NCBI GenBank assembly: GCA_030737835.1
Contig: JAUJYN010000022.1
Location: 2,448,712-2,512,711, forward strand
Origin: Acorus gramineus
Lineage: Eukaryota; Streptophyta; Magnoliopsida; Acorales; Acoraceae
Reading direction: 5' to 3'
DNA: 64,000 bases
The notes under the pieces are model-generated. The model was not told where the DNA came from. It ran no database searches and worked only from the letters and a program-made list of their open reading frames with translations. A program made the translations under genes and the position numbers. Every line of letters begins with the position of its first letter. Positions within the stretch are counted from its first letter, which is position 1. Positions 45,503-57,159 of this stretch are shown here, piece after piece.

Positions 45503-48500
45503 TGTCACGCCCCAGGGCGGCCGTCCCCGGGACGCGGCAAGTGTATATAAAATATCAGAATCTACACAGGAGGTCAATAATATATCATACACAAACAACC
45601 AGAATGACACACAGACAACAAAGAGGCTGACATGATATATACACCAAATGCGGAAGCAAAAGACTGAATCTGTAAAATAAAAAATCTTCCAACAGACTCG
45701 ATACTCAATCATCTGTCCTATGAGAGCCAATATACACTAATACAACTGAATATAAACAGACGCGTGCCAAGCACGGAAATAAAATACATACAGCCAAGAC
45801 GGGATGCTGATAACCTCTGGCACTCGCGGAACGTAGCGCTGCTCCGCTACTGAAGGAATCCCTCGGAAAGCTCCAACTGCTGCTCCGGCTCCAGCTCAGG
45901 CTCAGTGACCACTGGGGAAAACATATGCGAGGGGTGAGCCACACGCTCAGTGAACAGCACAACCCATGCATCACAGACAATATTTACCACAATTCCATTA
46001 TTTATCCAGCCTCTAAGTGACATAACAACATGATCTGGTGGTTCGTACATCGCCGAACCACCACACCCTCACCCTCACCCACCAATGGGTGACATAGGCT
46101 ATTGGGACTGATAATCACCCATAGACAAATCCAGCGGGTCGCTCATCGCCAACCCACTACACCCTCACCCTCACCCTACCACGGGTGACATAGGATTTTG
46201 GGACTGACTAGGCTGTTGGTCACCCTTGGTCCACCGATAGTCTCTCCTCCACTCCGTAGGCCGCTGGCCTTCACCCATAACTTCAGCACAGTCCGTCACA
46301 AATATCGGGAGGCGCCTACTGATGGGAGCCCTCGAAAGGGACGACCTTATCACGCTGGGGCAGTCTCTACACGGATCCAACGAAGGGAAACAGAACAGCC
46401 TATCCATACGCATATGATCCACTCGGATCCGCCAACAACACATCTCTACAACTCAAATGTCATGAACTCTTCAGAGTTCCTCCAGGGCGCATAACCAAGA
46501 TGCGGGGAAACATGTACAATAAAAGCAAGGTTGGAATATCATTGGGGGAAAGAAACTCGGGAGGGCGGCGTGAGTTCCCGATATAGGATACCCCGACAAC
46601 CAAACAAGGAACACGGAGTACCCTAACCCAGGTCTCACCGCTGTCCTCGCAAGGCCCCTCCCCTATAATATTCACTAGAATTGCTAATAATCATACCAGT
46701 TATAACATTACTTATAATATTACTGGGACTAGAAACCTTGGGAGGGCAGCATGAGGTCCCGATACAGGACATCCCGACAACCAAACAAGGAACACGGAGT
46801 ACCCTAACACTTGTCTCAATGTTGACCTCGCAAGGCTCCTCCCTATAATATTATCTAAGGCATGCAATTTAACATACACTAGCATTTAATTTAATAAATA
46901 AACTAGCAGGACGCATGCATGGGCCAAGGTTTCCTTGCATGAAAATAGGGGGCATGGTGCATGGCTCTTACACCTATCCTAAAGGTGCAAGTCCCTAACA
47001 TACAAAGACTAGGGTAGCATGCATTCTACATTTAAATCATGCAAGCATGGATTACATATTACTGCCGGTTAATATACATCCATGGTGCCCCAGGAGAGGT
47101 CGGTATACGCCCAAACGCGTATAACGCCTCTCTACTGGGTTGGATTGTCCCACTCACCGAAGATCGGGTCATCGCGCGACCGCCCGTCAAGATCTGCAAG
47201 ACAGACATTTATACGGTCAGTTAAAATCCACAACTACTACCAAAGACATCAAAAATACACAAAACCCACAAACAAACACCCAACACTCGGGCAAACGTGC
47301 ATACGACCCGCACGCACGCTAGCCCGAGCACCCCGGCACACTCCCGCACCCCCGGCAACCACCCGCACGGTCACCCGCCCTCGGATGCGCCGCCGCGCCA
47401 CCGCCCGCGCACCCAATCGCACCGTCGGGCCCCTGCCCGCCGCCTGGACACGCCGCCTAGCCTCCCGGGTGCACCGCGCGCCCACTGCGCCACAGCGCAG
47501 CAGCCCGCGCGCACCCCGCACGCTTCGCGCTGGCCAGCGAGCACCCCGCACGCCCCGCGCGCACCTCCAGCCCCCTATCCGCGCGCACTCCGCGCGCACC
47601 TACCAGCCTCTACCCGCGCGCACCACGCGCGCACCACCCGCTCGCACCCACTGCACCGCGCGCACGCCTGCGCCTCAGCCCAGAGCCCGTATCCGCGGCC
47701 CAGCACCCGACGCTCAGCGCCCAGCACCCGGGACCCTCACCCAGCGCCCACGCGCACGCCCGCGCAACACGCGCCTGGCAGCACGCGCCCAGCGCGCCTG
47801 CCTGCCTGCGCGCGCTGCTGCCCGCGCTGGCTGCCTGCGCGCGTCGCCGAGTGGCCCGAGCACCGCTCGCCCTGCACGCCCAGCCACTGCCCGCCTGATG
47901 CCCGAGCACCCCTGCCAGCTGCCCGAGCATGGCCTGCCCAGCCGGCCTGCCCTGCTCGCACAGCCCGCAGCCAGCCTACCCGCATGCCTCCCCCGCACCC
48001 CCCGAGCGCACGCCGACGCGCGCGCCCGCGCGCACGCGCTGGCGCGCCTGCTCCCAGCCTACCCGGCTAGCCCCCTCCCAGCGTGCCTAGCACGCCTGCG
48101 CACAGCACGCCCAGCCTGCCTGCAGCACCACCCGAGCGCACGCCGCGTGCACGCCTGCGCGCACGCACATGCGCGCCCGGCACCTGGTGCCCCAGCCTGC
48201 TGCGCCTGCTTCCTACTCTCCTGGAACAGCCTCCCAGCCTACCCGGACAGCCCAGCACCCCTACCCGAGCACCCAACCTCCTACCACCGGCCACCCCAAG
48301 GCCTCCGACCACCACCACTGCCCTCCGACGGCCAGCCCACCGCCGCCGACCACCCCCCAACCACAAATCCGACCTCCTAACAAGCACCTATGCAAGAAAA
48401 GAGGGGAAAGAGGGCTTACCGAGGGGAAGAAGGGAAGTCTGGATGCTCTCCGCGCACCGAAACCTTTCCCCAAGGGCTTCCAACGCCCGGATCTCACTCG

Positions 48501-49001
48501 GCCTTCGAAACAGCCCAAAATAGAGGAGAAGAGAGGGGGGATGGAGGGGCAAAACTCGCCGGAATTCGAATTTGAAAGCACCAGGGTGTAGATCCCGATC
48601 TACACTTCTATGCTTTAGGTTTTTAGGTTTGAGGGGTCTAGGGGCTCAAAAGTGAGAAAAGGAGAGAGGGGACAGAGAGAAATCACTTGGTAGGGATGAT
48701 GAATAGTGGTCAACCAATTTTAGATCACCCCTTATATAGTAAGTGACTTAAAATACCCGGATACGCCCCGAAACTGTGAAATTTCAGAAACGTTACCGGA
48801 ATTCGATGAAATTTTTGTGAGAGGCTTAAAATGGCACCAGGACACCAAATATGCAGTTAGATTTCCAATCGGAGTCCTCTAACTCAGGACGATAGCTAAC
48901 AGTCCAAAAATTAGCGGTTCCGATCGAAAACTGAAAAAAATGAAAAACTGCCAGAACGCTCCAACGGTTACCAGCAGGCTAAAAGTGACACATATATAAC
49001 A
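45503..49001 (-). repeat. Solo LTR, subfamily A, with a doubled module
   Basis: 3499 bp, minus strand, flanked by AGATG (45498-45502) and ATATG (49002-49006). The plus-strand derivative copy near 51278 shows the uninterrupted sequence. It is longer than its relatives partly because the LTR-borne module is present twice (about 46537-46660 and 46723-46843). Also has the 36-bp cassette at 47158-47193 and a GC-rich block (about 47300-48200). Confidence 0.9.
46723..46843 (-). mobile_element. LTR-borne 121-bp module with a perfect 10-bp duplication (candidate MITE)
   Basis: Flanked on both sides by TATAATATTA (46713-46722 and 46844-46853). Subterminal inverted sequence: CCTTGCGAGG at one end and CCTTGGGAGG reading inward from the other. 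LTRs without the module show one GAATATTATAACCTC at this place. Other copies: about 11513-11623, 16945-17060, 24917-25040, 30689-30805 and 51001-51112 on the plus strand; 38054-38166, about 46537-46660 and 49159-49276 on the minus strand. Non-coding. Confidence 0.65.
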
Positions 49002-49006
49002 ATATG

Positions 49007-49415
49007 CCACTATGGAACCCAGTCCATAAGCGATCGCCAACCAAGCTGCAATAGGATGCACCCAATCCTGATCGTACACATCACCACTCGCTACAGCAAC
49101 TTCCAAGTGAAAGGAAAAATCAATCATCAAATAGATGTTTCAAAGATTTTCCCTGACTGGGGGAAAAAGAACACCTTGGGAGGGCACCATGAGGTTTCGA
49201 TATAGGATATCCCGACAACCAAACAAGGAACACGGAGTACCCTAGCCCGGGTCTCAACGATGACCCCGCAAGGCCCCTTAATCCTGAGCAAGAAAATGGA
49301 AGAAGACATCGCCCATTAATGAACAATATGCCACATCCTCAAAACTTGAAACGAGCACCGTACGTGAACTCCACGGTTACCAGCAATACCGATGCATGGC
49401 AACGAAGCTCCAATA
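49007..49415 (-). pseudogene. Decayed derivative interior, minus strand (5' part)
   Basis: Reverse-strand match to about 50870-51285 of the plus-strand derivative, including the captured module at 49159-49276. It ends near 49415-49437, where sequence switches to a plus-strand B LTR. Non-coding in its present state. Confidence 0.7.
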
Positions 49416-49436
49416 TTCCATATACTAGGGGACGGC

Positions 49437-50563
49437 CGGAGTATACCAGGTAGAGGCTACCCGGGGAAAGGGCTACCGGTGGACAAAGGATGTAGAGCGA
49501 TGAGTTGAGGAGATCGGGTTGTAGATACTACCCGGGAGAGGGTTAACGAATGATGTTGCGAGCGTGGGAATCGTTCTCCCCTTCGTTGGATCCGAGTAGG
49601 GACTCCCCGGCGTTGGAAAGCTGTCCTGACAGAGGGCTCCCATCTGTAGGTACCTCCGATGCGTCGGAGGGTGCTGATCATGGGAGTATACCAGGTAGAG
49701 GCTACGGAGTGAGGGAGAGGCTACCGGTGGACCAAGGGTGTAGAGCGGTCTAAATCTCTTCCAAAAGCCTATGTCACCCCTAAAGGGTGAGGGTGAGGAT
49801 GAGGTGAAAAATATCGCCGCGTGACCCATTCGTTGTTCGACCGTTCCCATAGTTGTTGGGTCCGGTCTTGTATCGATGTTTAAAGGCATCGTTTGAGCAA
49901 TTATCTAGATGTAGATGATCCAGTAGTGTTGTGTAGACCAGTAATTCCGGGTCTCTTTGACCGACGGTATGGTCTCTCCCCAAAAGTCCCAAGAGTCTCC
50001 CTCTGGGAGTGAGGGTGAGGGTGAGGTTGGTCGCGCCGCCGCGTGACCCTGTTATCCATTGGGTTTCTACCCATGTTTTTCCTTGAAAAAGGGAATTGAT
50101 TATGTATTGAACTGTAGTATGGTGATTGGTTTCCAGCCACTCACTAAGCTTGTAGCTCACCCTCGCATACTATTTCTTTTCAGGGCCAGTGTTGGGCGTG
50201 GAGCTGGAGCTTTCCTGTGGCGTGGTCTTATGGGCGTGGAGCGTTCTTCCGACGGGTGGCGAGTGCGAGGCTGTCAGCATTCCTAGAGTCATTTTATGCT
50301 TTGTAATTCGTGCATGTGGCACAGGTTGTATTTTCTTTGGTCTAGACTTGGCTCTCACAGGACAGTGATTGTGTATTCGAGTCTGTAATAATATTTTTGA
50401 TTTACAGACATTGTTTATATATTATGCTTCCGCTTTCAGTCAGTTATCATTATCTTGCTTTGCCACCTTGTGTATTGTTGTTGGAGTCTTTATTGACCTC
50501 AGGTATTGATAGCTGATATTTATTATTGCCACGTCTCGGGGACGGCCGCCCTGGGGTGTGACA
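49437..50563 (+). repeat. Partial 5' LTR, subfamily B
   Basis: Last 1.1 kb of a B LTR, ending GGGGTGTGACA before the primer site. Matches the ends of 32821-36628 and 53489-57159. Confidence 0.88.
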
Positions 50564-50569
50564 AAAAGT

Positions 50570-50585
50570 TGGTATCAGAGCCTGG
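50570..50585 (+). other. Primer binding site (initiator Met tRNA), derivative
   Basis: TGGTATCAGAGCCTGG, as in the A elements. Confidence 0.92.
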
Positions 50586-51000
50586 TCCTGTCAGAGCCTA
50601 AGTCTAGTCGTATAGATGATGAGTCGTAGGATTGTCATCCGAGTACTCTTGTTTTAGAAGTTATCTTAGGTTGCTGACATGCCTCCTCGCATCCGTTGAC
50701 GTGGACGTGACCCCCTGGACCCACCCTTAAGTTGTCGACTGGGTTAGGGTCAGTTGTTGGATCCCTTGTTGTGGGATTAAGGCTTGGGTAGGAGATTCTA
50801 GCCTAGTAGTGTGATAATGATGAATTGGTCAAAATTTCTAAGGTATGGATTGCGTCTTGAAAATGGAGCTTCTTTCCCGTGTATCGGTATTGCTGGTAAC
50901 CATTGAGTTCGCGTGCGGTGCCAGTTTCAAGTGTTGAGGATGTGGCGTATTGCTCATTAAGGGTGATGTCTTCTTCCAGTCTTCCTACTCAGGATTAAGG

Positions 51001-51112
51001 GGCCTTGCAGGGTCAGCGTTGAGACCCGGGCTAGGGTACTCCATGTTCCTTGTTTGGTTGTCGGGATATCCTATATCGGGACCTCATGGTGCCCTTTCGA
51101 GGTTCTTTTCCC
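51001..51112 (+). mobile_element. LTR-borne module captured in the derivative interior
   Basis: Matches the module of A LTRs (GAGACCCGGGCTAGGGTACT, TCCTTGTTTGGTTGTCGGG). Flanks AGGATTAAGG and AGTCAAGG resemble the second-site flanks of 38054-38166, so it may have arrived with neighbouring LTR sequence. Confidence 0.65.
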
Positions 51113-52613
51113 AGTCAAGGAATACCTTAGAAGCATCAAATTGATGATGGATTTTTCCTCTCACTTGGAAGGTGCTGTAGCGAGTGGTGATGCATACGAT
51201 CGGGATTGGGTGCATCCTATTGCAGCTTGGTGGGCGATTGCTTGTGGACTGGGTTCCATAGTGGCATCTGGAGTCGCTTTGATATATCATTGTGTGTTGT
51301 AGCTGCCCGGTTGAGGCCAGAGCCCTGTGAGGTGCTCCCAGATGCTATGCTTGTTGGTGCGCCCATATGGTAGAGATAGCGGGCTTGGGAGGCTACTAGG
51401 TAGAGGCCACACCGGGAGAGTGCTACTGGATGATGTCGAGAGCGTGGACTCCCTGTGATGAATCTACCCATGGAGTGCAGGATGCTGGAGTTCCAATGGT
51501 TATAGATGAGCGACCTATCTCTGGTGGCATGTGAAGCACAGTTGTGGATACTGTCGCATTTTGCCCCGCATTGGTAGCAAATAAGGTGACGCGATGCTAG
51601 CGTTCGTGATGGGACTCAACCGCCCTATCGGATAGATGACGTCGCATAGGCATTGTCGAGGTTCGACGACCCCTTATTGCATGTCTTGTGGATTAAGTGC
51701 GGTTGAGCAGCTTACCAAGCGTGTAAGTGTTATCATGAGCGCCAGCTATGCTCGAGGAGCAGAATCTGGACTTAATTGTTCAAGGTGTTGTTTTTATCTC
51801 CCGTGGAGGTTGAAGATCAATTACCTTTGCCGCGAATCGATGATCTGTTTGACCAACTCTGGGAGCGAGTGTCTGCTGTTAGATCGATCTTCGCACAAGG
51901 GTACCACAAGTCAGAGATCCGGGAGTTAGACATCCCGTAGATGGCCTTTCGTGACCGTTCGGGCACTGTGAGTTTTAAGTACTGCCGTTGGGGTTGACGA
52001 ATGCGCCGGATGCCTTCGTGGATCTCAAAAGTTTTATTGGGCTTCCGTGGACTACTTTGGGGTAGTCTTCATTGAGATTGCTGTGGTGTGATGAAAAGGT
52101 GATGTGGGTGACCTTGTTTCCCCAGGTTGGCATGCCCTCAGGCAAAGTTTGAGAATCATCATCATCGCGTTGGAAAGCGTCAGTCCATGGAGATTCCTCA
52201 GTGGACGTGGGAGTGGGTTATCAGGGATTGTTGCGGACTCGCTAATGTCACGTTCGGGTCACGACGCCGTCTAGGTGATCAATGACCGACTGACTAAGTC
52301 CACGCTTCCCTCCCTAATCCGACTGATTGAGTCTCTGGACGCCTTGACGTGGGTTTTCACCTTCGCGATTGTTCGTCTTCATGGCACTCCAGTCGGCGCT
52401 ATTTTCGGTTGAGACACGAGGGTTACTTTGAGGTTGTGGCACAGCCTTGGCAGGCTTTGGCGTGAGCCTCCATTTAAGTATAGCGTTTCATCGCCGATGG
52501 ACAGCCAGACAAAGAGGACGATTCAGACCTTGGAGGACATGCTAAGTGCCTGCGTGCTTGATGATGAGGGCAGTTGGGTGAGGCACCACCCATTTGTTGG
52601 GGTATGCCTGCAA

Positions 52614-52985
52614 GACGACTGCCATTTGAGCATCCTGATGGTACTGTGAAAGGCACTCTACAGGCGCAGTTTTATACCTCCCTTGTGTTGGGACGGTTGA
52701 GGAGCGCCAGTTGGAGGGGCCACAAATTATTTATTTGACCTTGTAGTGGCCAGGTTGGTTCATGTGTGCATCCCTTGTGTTGGGATGCTCAAATGGCAAG
52801 ACGGCTGCCATTTGAGCATCCTGATGGTACTGTGAAAGGCACTCTACAGGCGTAGTTTTATACCTCCCTTGTGTTGGGACGGTTGAGGAGCGCCAGTTGG
52901 AGGGGCCACAAATTATTTATTTGACCTTGTAGTGGCCAGGTTGGTTCATGTGTGCATCCACACCTCCCAGAACCGACAAAAGGGC
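52614..52985 (+). repeat. 186-bp tandem duplication
   Basis: GCCATTTGAGCATCCTGATG starts at 52621 and again at 52807, and near-identical sequence follows through GGTTCATGTGTGCATCC. The near-identity against a decayed background suggests a recent local duplication. Confidence 0.88.
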
Positions 52986-53488
52986 TACGCAGGTCATCGT
53001 CGCCAGGAGGCTTACCTTTGGGTTTGGCGACCATGTTTTCATGAAGGTGTCCTAGTTTAAGGGCATCCTATGTTTTGACTTTCGGGGCAAGCTGAGTTGG
53101 CTCTTTAATGGGACTGTTTCTCGTCATTGAGTGGATTGGGGAGGTGGCTTGTCATGTAGCCTTTCCCCCACAGCTGGCTCATGCCCACGACGTCGTCCTT
53201 GTCTCATGGCCGAGGCGTTATGTCCAAGATCCTGCTCATGTCACTCCGTTTGACCGTCTCATCCTTGAGCTGGATTGGTCGTTCGCGGAGCAGTGGATCG
53301 AGGTCAAGGACCAACATGAGAAGAGGCTCCACGCTAAGACCGTTCTTTTGATTTGAGTGTGTCGGTAGCGCCAGACTGGTGCATGGACCACTTGGGAGCA
53401 AAAGGTCTATGCGAGATACTTGCTATATGCGGTCTTCCCTTTGGGTTTCCTTAAATTTCAAGGACTAAATTTCCTAAGGGGGGAAGAA

Positions 53489-56400
53489 TGTTATGCCTGT
53501 GTCATTTGGAGCCATTTTGGTTAAGCTTTGGTCACTTCTGGGTCATTCAGGGTCTTTTTAATTTTTCGATCGGAGCCGCTAAAATTTTGGCTTTTAGCCA
53601 CCTGCGGGAGTTAGAGTACTCTGATTGAAAATCTGACTGCATATTATGGGTCCTGGTACCATTTGGTATTGCCCACAGAAATTTCATCGAGTTCTGGTTA
53701 CGTTTTAGAAAATTTTGCAGTTCCGAATCGTATCCGGGTTTTGACCGATTTTAAAGTGTCAAAGGGTGACTTTGACCAAGTCAAGTGGACTTGGACCAAG
53801 TCAAGGAAGACCATTGACTAGGTCAATGGGTTTTGTCTTCTAGTTTGGTTGGGTTGACTCAAAGTCAATCCCCACCCACCCCCTTTTTCTCTAATAAATG
53901 GTGTGTGTGTGTGTGTGAGTGTGTGAGTGTGCTTGAGGTGGGCGTCCCCTTCATTTCCCTCTCCCTCTCACTCTCTCCTTCACTCCCTGGTTTTCTTTGT
54001 TTTTTGGGTTAAATAAAAGAAGAACAAGAAGGAGAAGAAGAAACATTAAAAGGAAAAGGGAAAGGTATGTGTGTGCAAGCTTTGGGTGTTGTAGTTGTTG
54101 TTGTTGTTTCTCTTCTCATTAGCTCCTTCTCATGCCTTCCCCCCCCCCTGTTTTCAGCCAAGGAAGGCTGGTGGAGTGGCTGATGAGGTGGTGGTAGTGG
54201 TGGTGGTGGTAGAGGTGGTCGTGGGTGTGTCGAGAACCCCACATCTCCCCATTTCCCTTCCCCTGTTTTGGTAAGGCAGCACACTGTCTTTTAAAGATCT
54301 CAGTGAATCTAGTATTTAGAGACATATTGTTAGCATTATGACTTCTTATGATTTGATCAGCTATGTGTCTAGATGTTATATATGAAATTTGGGGTCATTA
54401 TGATATCTGTGGTGTAAGTTAGAACCAGTTTTGCATGACCTGTCCAGATTCGCGCAGGAATTGACCTGCTTCGGGAAATGATTTGTTTCGGGCTTGTAGA
54501 GGAAAAATTAGGTTCTAATGTCCTCATGGATTATGCTCCCAGCATATCATAGAATGTGCATGATTTATTTCATAATTTTTGGAAGTGTATTGGGTGCTGT
54601 GAAGACCAATTAGTAGGGCTGGTTGCAGCAGGTTTAGCAGTTTTGCTTGGTTGAGTGTCAAGAAGTTGGTTGCATGTGTCTTGGGTGATAATATGGAAGT
54701 ATCAGGGGTTAGGGTTTTCATGAAGTAAGCTTATATGTGTGATAGGAGGTTCCATAATTTAATTATGGATCATTGGTTGTGTTTTGCAGATCTCGTAGAC
54801 CGGACGCGCGGCGATCCGGGTATCGGTGAGTGGTTCGATCCAATCCCCCCCCCCTCTCGGGATGCGCTCGACGCGCGTAGACGCGCGTTGCGCATCGATG
54901 GGGCCCCCTAGCTATACTACTTGTCTAGATAAGTAGTATGGCCATGCTTAAGCTATAATATGTAGATATCTTGCATGCTAGGCTTATATACATGTATTGT
55001 ATCCATGTATGAATGATTGTGTTGCATGCGCCCCTCTAGTATGGGCATGTATTTTGTAAACGTGTATGATGTATAGAATATGGCATGCCTTAGGTAGTAT
55101 TGTAATACTACTCCCACCATATTAATTGGAATATCGAACATGATTAAGTCTGGGTTAATAACGGGCACCTGCCTAATATTCCCTTGCGATAAGACTCGAG
55201 GGCGTGGTGTAGCTGTTGCGCCCATGCTAATGGGGCAAAGCTATGACCAGCTTCATGAGATGATGATCTCTCTCGCCCTCTCCCTCTGAACGAACTGAGT
55301 AAGTAGATGCGATTTCCTACTCGACTCAGGTTCGTTTGGAATATTGGCATGCACCTGTTAGTGCGCAAGATCGCGCTTGACCCTTTCTTTTAAGTTGGCG
55401 ATATCCAACGCATGTTAGAGTATATTTTGTATGTTTATGTGATTAATGACCATGTATGCATGTTGATGATTTATTATGATGTAAATCCATGATAGGGAGT
55501 GTCCCTATAATTATTAGATGATTGTGCATATGGTTCATGCACATAGCTGATATAAAATTCTCCTGGATATATTTATATGCGCATGTTAAAAGCTGATTAG
55601 GCCTATCTGGAATAGGCGTGGGTATGACCCGCTGTCAGGTTGTACCTTATTAGTTAGAGCGCTAGCGATGTAATCGCCCGTGCATCCGAGCGATGCACTC
55701 GTTTGGAATTCAGGAGAATTCATTATCTTATCGGATTGTTAAGCCGGTAGTTGGGGTGTGACACCCCCCCTGTGTCCGAGCGACGCAACCGTGTGGGAGT
55801 ACAATAGTGTTCGCTATCATCGATATGTGATTATCGAGTGTAGTGTTTTTCCATTGGGTTTGCTTTGCGAACATGGAATGTTTACTCCCAATGTCGTCTG
55901 TGTTGAAGAGGCCCGGGTTGTAGCTATCCTGACAGAGGGCTCCCATCCGTAGGTACCACCGATGCGTTCGGGAGCGTACTTATCGTGGGAGTGTACCAGG
56001 TAGAGGCTACCCGGGAGAGGGCTAACGAATGATATTGCGAGCGTGGAATCATTCTCCCCTTCATTGGATCCGATGTAGGAACTCCCCGGCATTGGAAAAG
56101 CTGTCCTGACAGAGGGCTCCCATCCGTAGGTACCACCGATGCGTTTGGAAGTGTACTAATCGTGGGAGTATACCAGGTAGAGGCTACGTGGGGAAAGGGC
56201 TACCGGTGGACCAAGGGTGTAGAGCAGTCTAAGTCTCTTCCAAAAGTCCCAAGAGTCTCCCTCCGGGAGTGAGGGTGAGGATGAGGTGAAGACACGTCGC
56301 CTCGTGACCCATTCGTTGTTCGTCCGTTCCCATAGTTGTTGGGTCCGGTCTCGTATCGATGTTCAAAGACATCGTTGGACAGTTATCTCGATGTAGATCA

Positions 56401-57159
56401 TTCAGTGGTGTTGCGTAGACCAGTAATCTCAGGTCTCCTCGACCAACGGTATGGTCTCTCCCCAAAAGTCCCAAGAATCTCCCTTCGGGAGTGAGGGTGA
56501 GGGTGAGGTCGGTGATTCAGTAGTGTTGTGTGGACCAGTAATTCAGCGTCTCTTTCACCAACGGTATGGTCTCTCCCCAAAAGTCCCAAGAGTCTTCCTC
56601 CGGGAGTGAGGGTGAGGGTGAGGTTGGTCACGCCGTCGCGTGGCCTTGTTATCCATTGGGTTTCTACCCATGTTTTCCTTGAGAGGAAATTGTTTGAGTA
56701 TTGAACTGTTGTATGGTGATTGGTTTCCAGCCACTCACTGAGCTTGTAGCTCACCCCTCGCAACTGTTTCTTTTCAGGGGCAGTGTTGGGCGTGGAGCTG
56801 GAGCTTTCCTGTGGCGTGGTCTTATGGGCGTGGAGCGTTCTTCCGGCGGGTGGGGAGTGCGAGGCTGTCAGCAGTCCTAGAGTCAATTTATGTATTGTAA
56901 ATCGTGCATGTTGCACAGGTTGTATTTTATTTGGTCTAGACTTGGCTCTCACAAGACAGTGATTGTGTATTCGAGTCTGTAATAATGTTTTGGTTTACAG
57001 ACATTGTTTATATATTATGCTTCCGCTTTTCAGTCAGTTATCATTATCCTTGCTTTGCCACATTGTGTGTTGTTGTTGGAGTCTTTATTGACCTCAGGTA
57101 TTGATAGCTGATATTTCATTATTGCCACGTCTCGGGGACGGCCGCCCTAGGGCGTGACA
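53489..57159 (+). repeat. 3' LTR of the derivative (subfamily B)
   Basis: 3671 bp from TGTTATGCCTGTGTCATTTG to GGGCGTGACA, preceded by the purine tract CTAAGGGGGGAAGAA (53474-53488). It has a GT microsatellite (about 53901-53935), a donor-like TTTTGGTAAGG near 54268, the 36-bp cassette at 54790-54825, the GAATTC palindrome near 55706, internal repeats near 55925-56210, and G-rich GGGTGA repeat units of about 118 bp near 56250-56630. Confidence 0.92.
54790..54825 (+). other. 36-bp cassette, subfamily B example
   Basis: ATCTCGTAGACCGGACGCGC... between GTGTTTTGCAG and GTGAGTGG. Its sequence differs clearly from the A version, but length and borders are the same. Confidence 0.6.

Larger units (their letters stand above)
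50586..53474 (+). pseudogene. Decayed interior of the derivative (gag start and pol remnants)
   Basis: A gag start resembling MPPRxRxRGRDPLDP is visible near 50679. RT-like sequence (IDDLFDQL-type) appears near 51835 and integrase-like sequence ([12 protein letters not shown]-type, near 52500; IGEVAxxVAFPPQLAHAHDV, near 53140) further on. Between about 50750 and 51800 no retroelement protein is recognisable. A 186-bp tandem duplication lies at about 52614-52985. Fossil with very many breaks. Confidence 0.75.
49437..57159 (+). mobile_element. Decayed, shortened chromovirus derivative with B LTRs
   Basis: A partial 5' LTR (49437-50563), an initiator-Met primer site, an interior of only about 2.9 kb (against about 5 kb in the A elements) and a full 3' LTR (53489-57159). 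Very many breaks. The interior carries the LTR-borne module (51001-51112), also present in the inverted copy at 49159-49276. The shared, shortened layout suggests a non-autonomous derivative or a local inverted duplication. Confidence 0.8.
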
